This document shows, piece after piece, positions 58,401-64,000 of a DNA stretch of 64,000 nt (the first letter of the stretch is position 1; every line of letters starts with the position of its first letter). A model generated the notes under the pieces. That model had not been told where the DNA came from and made no database searches. It worked only from the letters and a program-made list of their open reading frames with translations. The translations under genes were made by a program, and so were the position numbers. Location: NCBI GenBank assembly GCA_034620365.1, contig JAQGEQ010000094.1:1-64000 (forward strand). The letters are read 5' to 3'. The stretch is from Pegea sp. RAD2-039 (lineage: Eukaryota; Chordata; Thaliacea; Salpida; Salpidae).

Positions 58401-59808
58401 AAAATTATTTTTATAAAATTTCTAATTTTTAATAAATTACAATTCATCTGACAAATTGTTTCATTCTAAAATAGAAATTGATAAAAAATACATCTAAGAA
58501 CTTTGTACCTCCATTTAATTGCTTCTTCAATAGTTTTAAACATACTTGGTCTTGAACGAACAATATTTCTCATAGAGCTTAAAGACCTCATTGCACTTCC
58601 TGAATATAATTATCAAAAGTGAAAAATTAAATAAATATTTATTCACTTATATAAATGTTTATTATTATTTATAACCATTATTTCATAAATATTTATATAT
58701 TATGATGAGTTGTAGAAACAAAAGTGAAATGGAAAGGTTTGAAAACAAACCAAGATACAAAATCTTTAATAAAATCAAAATAGAAGAATAATTCTAACAG
58801 ATAAAACAAACTGAAGAAAACAACATTTGAAGTTTTATAAACCATCAAAATATAAGTTTGGTAAAATTAAATAAAATTTGTAAAATAAAACTCAATTTAC
58901 CTTCGACAACGTCAATAACAACTAAACCAAGAATAGGAGACAACTTCTCCAACTGTAATGCAGTGTAAACAGCAACAGAACCTCCAAGACTGTGACCAAC
59001 TAAAACCACATTTTTTTGCTCTTTATTCCAAGTTGTAATTACAGAAGTTGCATCACTGAAACATTTACATGAGTTAATGATATAAGTTTTTATAAATTAG
59101 ATAAACTATTTTATTATTCTTATTTGAGTTCAAACATAATTAGCTTTCAAAACAATAAAAAATATTTAAATTATTTTATATAAAGTTTTTATCCTAAAAA
59201 TTTTACTGAAATTTATATTTGTTTAAACTTAGTCTACCTAGCTAAAGTATCAATTGAAAGTTCATCTTCATTTTCAGTTTGTGTATTTCCATGTGACCTT
59301 TGATCAATAGCAAGACATGTACAGTCCACAGACGAAGTTAACTGTTTCTATATAATAAATAATTAAAATCAATTTAAAATTTGGAGTAAAAATTTATGAT
59401 AAATAAATAAATAAATTTACTTACAGCAAGTAAAGACCATGACAAACCAGAAAAAGCTGCTCCATGTAAGAATACAACTAAAAGATTTCCACTTCCTTTG
59501 ATATAAACATTAAATTTATTATTTCCACAACTTACTACTTCAGATTTATCAAAATAACCGTTCCAGTCTAACAACGAATAATCTCTTTTAGGTATTTTTG
59601 ATGCAGATTGACTAAAAATAAAAAAAATTAAAAGTTTAATTGATAATTTTTTATGAGTCAATTGTGTAAAAAATTAGAAGTTAAATATTTTATTTCAATT
59701 TAATAAAACATCAATTTAAACAAACTTAGAGTCCTCATCAACTAATGATGCATCTGGTAGTGGAGGTAATCTTGAAATAGAAATTTTTTTTCTTAATGAA
59801 GACATCAT
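55480..59808 (-). CDS. PPME1: Protein phosphatase methylesterase 1
   Basis: Nine minus-strand exons: 59808-59726, 59611-59425, 59347-59238, 59055-58901, 58599-58509, 57982-57917, 56533-56489, 55826-55711, 55655-55480; 1029 nt, 342 aa, all phases consistent. Human PPME1 is 386 aa. N terminus SRLPPLPDAS and RDYSLLDWNGYFDK match the family. Alpha/beta-hydrolase features: oxyanion strand VVFLHGAAFSGLSW, AIDQRSHGNT, nucleophile elbow GHSLGG with Ser149, VIDVVEG with Asp175, RNIDSARVSM, WKGWFEGLS, and TGHVIHED with His312 as catalytic histidine. It removes the methyl ester from the C-terminal Leu of the PP2A catalytic subunit. The acidic loop between exons 6 and 8 is much shorter than in human, and the tiny exon 7 (15 codons) is the least certain. 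Introns are large and AT-rich and lack TGACGTCA. A plus-strand gene sits in intron 6. Confidence 0.94.
57154..57160 (+). promoter_or_regulatory. TATA box of nested gene
   Basis: TATATAA about 65 bp upstream of ATG 57223, inside PPME1 intron 6 but on the opposite strand. It supports independent transcription of the nested gene. Confidence 0.5.
57223..57792 (+). CDS. Nested small gene, Slp-homology-like Rab effector candidate
   Basis: Three exons: 57223-57285, 57353-57465, 57519-57792; 450 nt, 149 aa, phases 0 and 2, standard splice sites. Predicted mostly helical and charged. GWEREKIIEVLQRNNKLKEL followed by DQRRVHQLAVRVQIER resembles the first Slp homology helix of Rabphilin/Noc2/synaptotagmin-like proteins (EEREIILQVLxRxEEL). 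KLRFKTGVWHSELVQQKI resembles the second (TGxWFxE). Those helices bind Rab27/Rab3. No zinc finger between them (as in Slp1/2) and no C2 domain; the tail is Ser-rich. The family assignment is inference from short motifs. The gene lies wholly inside the 1383-bp intron 6 of PPME1 on the opposite strand and ends 124 bp before a PPME1 exon. Confidence 0.6.
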
Positions 59809-61749
59809 ATAAAACTTTTTCAACTATAATAAATTTAGAGCAAAAATTTAAATTAATTTGTTTTTGTAATTGTTATCATATAAAATATTAGTTTAGTCAT
59901 TTTTAAAAATGGATAAAATTAGATTTTGATCTCTTAAACTAAAACAATTTAGAAAATATTTTATAAAATGTGAATTTTGTTTCATGAAGTAAATTATTTG
60001 TCGAATTTAAGACCTGCTAATAGTTTTTGTTAAAAATTGTTTTTAAAATAATATAGTCCGTGTAAATCCCCAGAAGTGAAACTATTTTATTCTATTAAAT
60101 TTATTATATATACAAATAAGCATTTATATTTATTTATTAAATTATTTTTATTACTTATGTATTCAATTTGATTACTTATGTAACAATTATTTAGATAACA
60201 TTTTAAATCAGAAATTTGACTTTGTTTACTATCAGTTTAGTTTTTGAATAAGTTTTTATTGTAACTAAATTGAAAATATTGAAACAAATAAAAGAACATT
60301 TTTATAAATTAGTTCAGAATTAATGAGTTGCCATCAATTTAAAATAAAAATTATCATTCTAAAAAATATCTATTAAAATTTGCATGAAAAAATTTAAACG
60401 CTTTTTTGGAATAATATTTTTGAAATTTATAAAAATCGATTAAATCAAGACTAATTTTTGACAAACTAAGAAAGAACCTTGTTTAGATGACCAGTTTAGC
60501 ATTACTTATCTGTTAAAACGAACAAATCAATTATACTTTTTACTTTTCATTGTTTTAGTTGCAATGTTTTTATTATTTTTGTTTTATTGTCTTCTATTCA
60601 TTATGATTGTCTTATTAGATTTGTTATAATTTTGTCGCTTTAAAAACTATTTGCAAAAAGAACATTCTTTTAAGAAGGATGTAATTAGTTTCTTAATTCA
60701 CAAATTATCTTTTAATTATGAAACAATTCTTAAATCAATAATGCAAAAAAGAATTCTTTTATTAATTCTTCTTCAATCTTAATTCAGCTTGAAATAAAAT
60801 TATTTTATTTAGTTGATGATCAAATTTCTTTCCGTTTAAATAGAGCGATCTCAGAATATCCTCTAAGAGTGCCTCATTAGTCGAAGTTGAAGCTCTTTTT
60901 TGCTCTTTTTGCTTGTAGATTACCTCTGTACCCCATAATGCTGACTTTTCTGCCCTTATACCTAAGAAAGGATAATGATGACCTCCTCAGGAGGTCCCTT
61001 ATACCTTTTTGGCGCTTCTCATTTAAAACCTAACATTCTTATTTCATACTTGTTGTTGCTCTAACGTCCTTCTGGGGCTCTTTGATTTGTCGGAAGTCTC
61101 TGTTTACTGTAAGTATCGTTGGGTCAACCCACCTATCCTTACCCAGCTCGACTTACTCGAAGTTACCTTTTAATCACGTGATCACAATCACAGTAGTTGT
61201 GAAAGTTTAAGCTTTTAACATTTATCAGGTTGAAATTTCACCTAAAAATACCAAACCAAGAAAAGTTTGGCAAAGATAACTTTTGCCGTCGGTGACACTA
61301 AAGTGACTCATCAGTACGACAAAGTATTAAAGTTTTCTTAAAGTTAGATACTATCGTAAAAAGTAATCAAATGTTACTTTTGTAAAAGTTTAATCAATTT
61401 GTTGCCAGGCAACGGAACTTACATTTTTACAAAAACTACTTTTTATTTACTAAATGTTGAAACAGTAATCTTTAAACGAATTTAAAAGCTTAAAATCGAG
61501 AAAAATAATTTAGTTGCTTCAAGTGGTTAAAAAATGAATTTATTTTCAGACTATTTGTTTGATTGAAATTTTTCTATCCTTGAAATATAAAAGATACAAA
61601 TTAGTTAATTGTTTGCTTGCTAACATCAAAGTTGGTGCTTCGCTGTGTAAGCTGTTAAACGTTTTCACAAACAAGTCAACATGAACAAAGACATTAAATC
61701 TCAAATTAGCTTTGAAACGAAGAAACATAAAATTGAAACTAATAATAAG
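59809..61749. other. AT-rich stretch with one GC-richer patch
   Basis: Mostly AT-rich. Around 60890-61170 the sequence is richer in C+G and contains a perfect palindrome, GACCTCCTCAGGAGGTC (60980-60996). An X-box-like GTTGCCAGGCAAC is at 61401-61413. No gene recognised. Confidence 0.45.
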
Positions 61750-63105
61750 TATTTATTTATTTATTTATTTATTACAATAAATGTGAAGGAGGGTGCCTAA
61801 AAAGAGCACCTCTCGCTAACACACATTCTCACAAATTAGATCTATTTGACGTGTAAACGAAAAAGCATATGAAAATGAAGAATTGCACAGAATCATAGTA
61901 TTGTAAAAGAGAAAAATTCACAGTTTAGAAATGGCAATGTTGGCGATATTATAACAATTCAGCTTTTTCTTGAACAGCATAAGTGATTTTGACATGACAA
62001 TCTCTGATGGCAGATTGTTCCATGTACTGATTGTGCGGTATGAGAAAAAACTTAATCTGGTTAACGTAGCTGGTGGAGTGGGCTTATTAAGATGTAATTT
62101 ATGTCTTCTAAGTTGATATAACTTGAGGGAGGGACTAATGGAGAAAAAGTCATCAAACTGAAGATCAATTAGGTTGTGAATAATTTTAAAAATCAGAATA
62201 AGGTCGTATTTAATTCTTCGGATTTCCAAAGTATCTAGATTGAAGAAGCTGAGACGATGCTTATAACTCTCGTATTTGATATTAAGTTTCCTGCAAACCA
62301 ATCTCGTAAATGTTGCCTGAACAGATTCGATTTTTCTGATATCACCAACTTGATATGGCATCCATGCACTGATATTGTATTCAAGAATAGGGTGTATGTA
62401 CAGTTTGAAAAGGTTGACGAAAAACCATGGATCTTTAGAATTAAAAGTCTTTATGATGAGGTGGACAAGCTTGATAGATTTTCCAAAGATTCTGGAAACA
62501 TAACTGTGCCATTTGAAGTCAGATGTCAGAGTAATGCCGAGGTCTATGACTGAGGATACTCGTTCAAGAATGGATCCATTGATGTAGTATTGGTTGCTGA
62601 AGTTGGCCGCTGGCTTACGGGAGAATGTTATAACTTCAGACTTTGTTGGCTGGATTTTAAGTTGCCAATTCGCAGACCAGTTTTCTACAATGTTTAGTGC
62701 AGTTTGGAGTTTTGAGTGAGAACCAGATAATAGCTTGATGTCATCTGCATACACAAACACACTGACATTGTCTACTGTTATTAGTCTTCTGATGAGGTCT
62801 TCAATGAAAATCAAAAAGAGAAGTGGACCCAGAACGGAACCCTGAGGAACGCCGCTGGTGACTTTACTAGGAGTAGATAAAGATCTTTCTACACGGGTTC
62901 GTTGGGTTCTACCTGATAAGAAATCTTCAATCCATTTTAAGATAGAGTTGCTGATTTTTATGTTTTTCAATACAGTAATGAGCTTGTTGTGTGGAACAGA
63001 ATCAAACGCTTTAGCAAAATCAAGGTATATGATGTCACATGAAGTATTACTTTCGTAATGAGCTGTAAGCTCATTGAAAAAAGTGAGATGTTGAGTCAAA
63101 GAAGT
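61750..63105 (-). mobile_element. 5'-truncated non-LTR retrotransposon (CR1/Jockey-like)
   Basis: A 393-aa open frame (63099-61918, minus) covers the reverse transcriptase from just before motif A to the C terminus: LDFAKAFDSVPH (catalytic Asp near residue 27), GVPQGSVLGP (83-92), YADDIKLL (117-124), then the thumb and the C-terminal WNNLPSEIV...FKKKL tail common in CR1/Jockey-superfamily elements. The endonuclease and the N-terminal RT motifs are missing: an in-frame stop and unrelated sequence begin at about 63105, so this is a 5'-truncated, dead-on-arrival insertion. The 3' end is a short (TTTA)n tract (minus strand AAAT), 61751-61774. The frame is otherwise intact, suggesting recent insertion. 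Exact clade not determined. Confidence 0.9.
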
Positions 63106-64000
63106 ATGATTCTAATCTTCTACGATCTCTAAAAGTTAAGTTAATCAACCAATTAGCTTTTTATTAAATGAATATTTGAACAAACTTCAAAGAGCACAGA
63201 TTTGTGTCATCTTCCACACCATCAACAATTTGTACTTCTTCAAAATTTTATAAATTCATATTTTCATTCAAAAACTCAAATTCGATTTTAAATAATTTTC
63301 TTATGCTGCTGTTTCAACCTGAAAACTACCAAATCGATTTTAAAACACTTTTAATTTGTTTAACATTTGTGAATCATTTTGAATCAATTAGGTTATTTAC
63401 TCAAATTTACATATGCTATTTTAAGTTTTTGAAAAATAGTCTTTAATAAAATTTTTGTGTGCAAATAAACTGGAAATATAATTTTAATAGCTTGTAAATT
63501 ACATCAGTATTTACTATACAAGATTGCTTCCAGATACAATAAAAATCAGAATATATCTTCTTATTCTAATTATGAGAAGTTTTAATAGCTCAATCTTAGT
63601 AAAGTAATAACGAAATAGTCTAATTATGTTTTAAAATAATAATTAAAAAATCTATGACTAAATTAATTAGTTAAAATATGGGGGATACTAATTACAATTT
63701 TTTACAAGTTTTTTTAACATGAAAAGTTTTATCACCAAAATTAAAAACAAAACTTTTGAAAGCAGTAATTGTCTGAAAAATATTTTGAATTATGACGTTA
63801 AAAATCAAAAATATTTTCAAAAAAAGATAAAAAGATTTTGATACTTCAGACTTTAGACTCAGACATAAATAAAGATGAACAGACATTAAATTTAATTACA
63901 AAAAAGCAAAAGTAGTAAATCTGTAAGTATCTAAATTTCTTGAGAAAGATTTTGATAAGATGTTTTTTCAGAAACAATTTGTTGATAGAAATAAAATTGA
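63106..64000. other. AT-rich stretch to window end
   Basis: AT-rich flank of the retroelement. No exon or RNA gene recognised. Confidence 0.5.

Noticed and set aside
60880..61170. tRNA or snRNA gene in the GC-richer patch
   Set aside because: I could not find a cloverleaf, A/B boxes or Sm-site arrangement that holds up.

Overview
The window is animal (metazoan) nuclear DNA. It is AT-rich, all of its genes are split by introns, and the protein set is animal-specific: an FGF ligand, a Ly6 GPI-anchored protein, a cGMP-dependent protein kinase, a GRXCR-type protein, SLAIN and RhoGDI. I cannot assign a phylum. Most introns are strikingly short, about 42-80 bp with a mode near 50 bp. Some genes carry TATA boxes. 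The only clear transposon is a 5'-truncated non-LTR retroelement. Exon structures were reconstructed by hand. Every multi-exon model given a high score keeps reading phase across all junctions, with GT..AG introns.

Layout, left to right: 1-715, 22-bp minisatellite. 2459-3661 (-), FGF-family ligand. 4255-5130, 17-bp minisatellite. 5.8-8.7 kb, motif-rich region with no confident gene. 10.2-22.2 kb, a near-identical head-to-tail duplication of a ~6 kb unit; each copy carries a PKG gene (+) and a convergent GRXCR-type gene (-). 22.25-22.52 kb, an unexplained exon-like ORF cut by the duplication edge. 22.6-23.1 kb (-), small single-PDZ protein. 23.7-26.4 kb (-), mitochondrial-clan cytochrome P450 with a 17-bp array in one intron. 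29.8-33.5 kb, 46-bp satellite. 33.85-37.48 kb (-), complete 18-exon PWP2. 39.2-39.8 kb (-), Ly6 GPI protein. 40.0-41.2 kb, the 22-bp minisatellite again, inverted. 43.86-47.14 kb (+), SLAIN-family gene whose first intron is a long 17-bp array. 49.2-50.5 kb (+), RhoGDI. 55.5-59.8 kb (-), PPME1, with a small Slp-homology-like gene (57.2-57.8 kb, +) nested in one intron. 61.75-63.1 kb (-), truncated LINE.

The genes do not form one pathway. Several are signalling components (FGF ligand, PKG, RhoGDI, PP2A methylesterase, possible Rab effector), and PWP2 is a ribosome-biogenesis housekeeping protein.

The most unusual feature is not a gene. The palindrome TGACGTCA (extended core GATGACGTCATC, a perfect CRE/ATF site) is enormously over-represented in the gene-rich islands. 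It lies inside most of the ~50 bp introns of several genes, often supplies or abuts the splice sites, also occurs in coding sequence in the two stop-free frames (M-T-S and D-V-I), and contains the chosen start codons of two secreted proteins. It is nearly absent from the long AT-rich stretches and from the PPME1 locus. RFX/X-box-like palindromes and a few NF-kB-like palindromes accompany it in the same islands.
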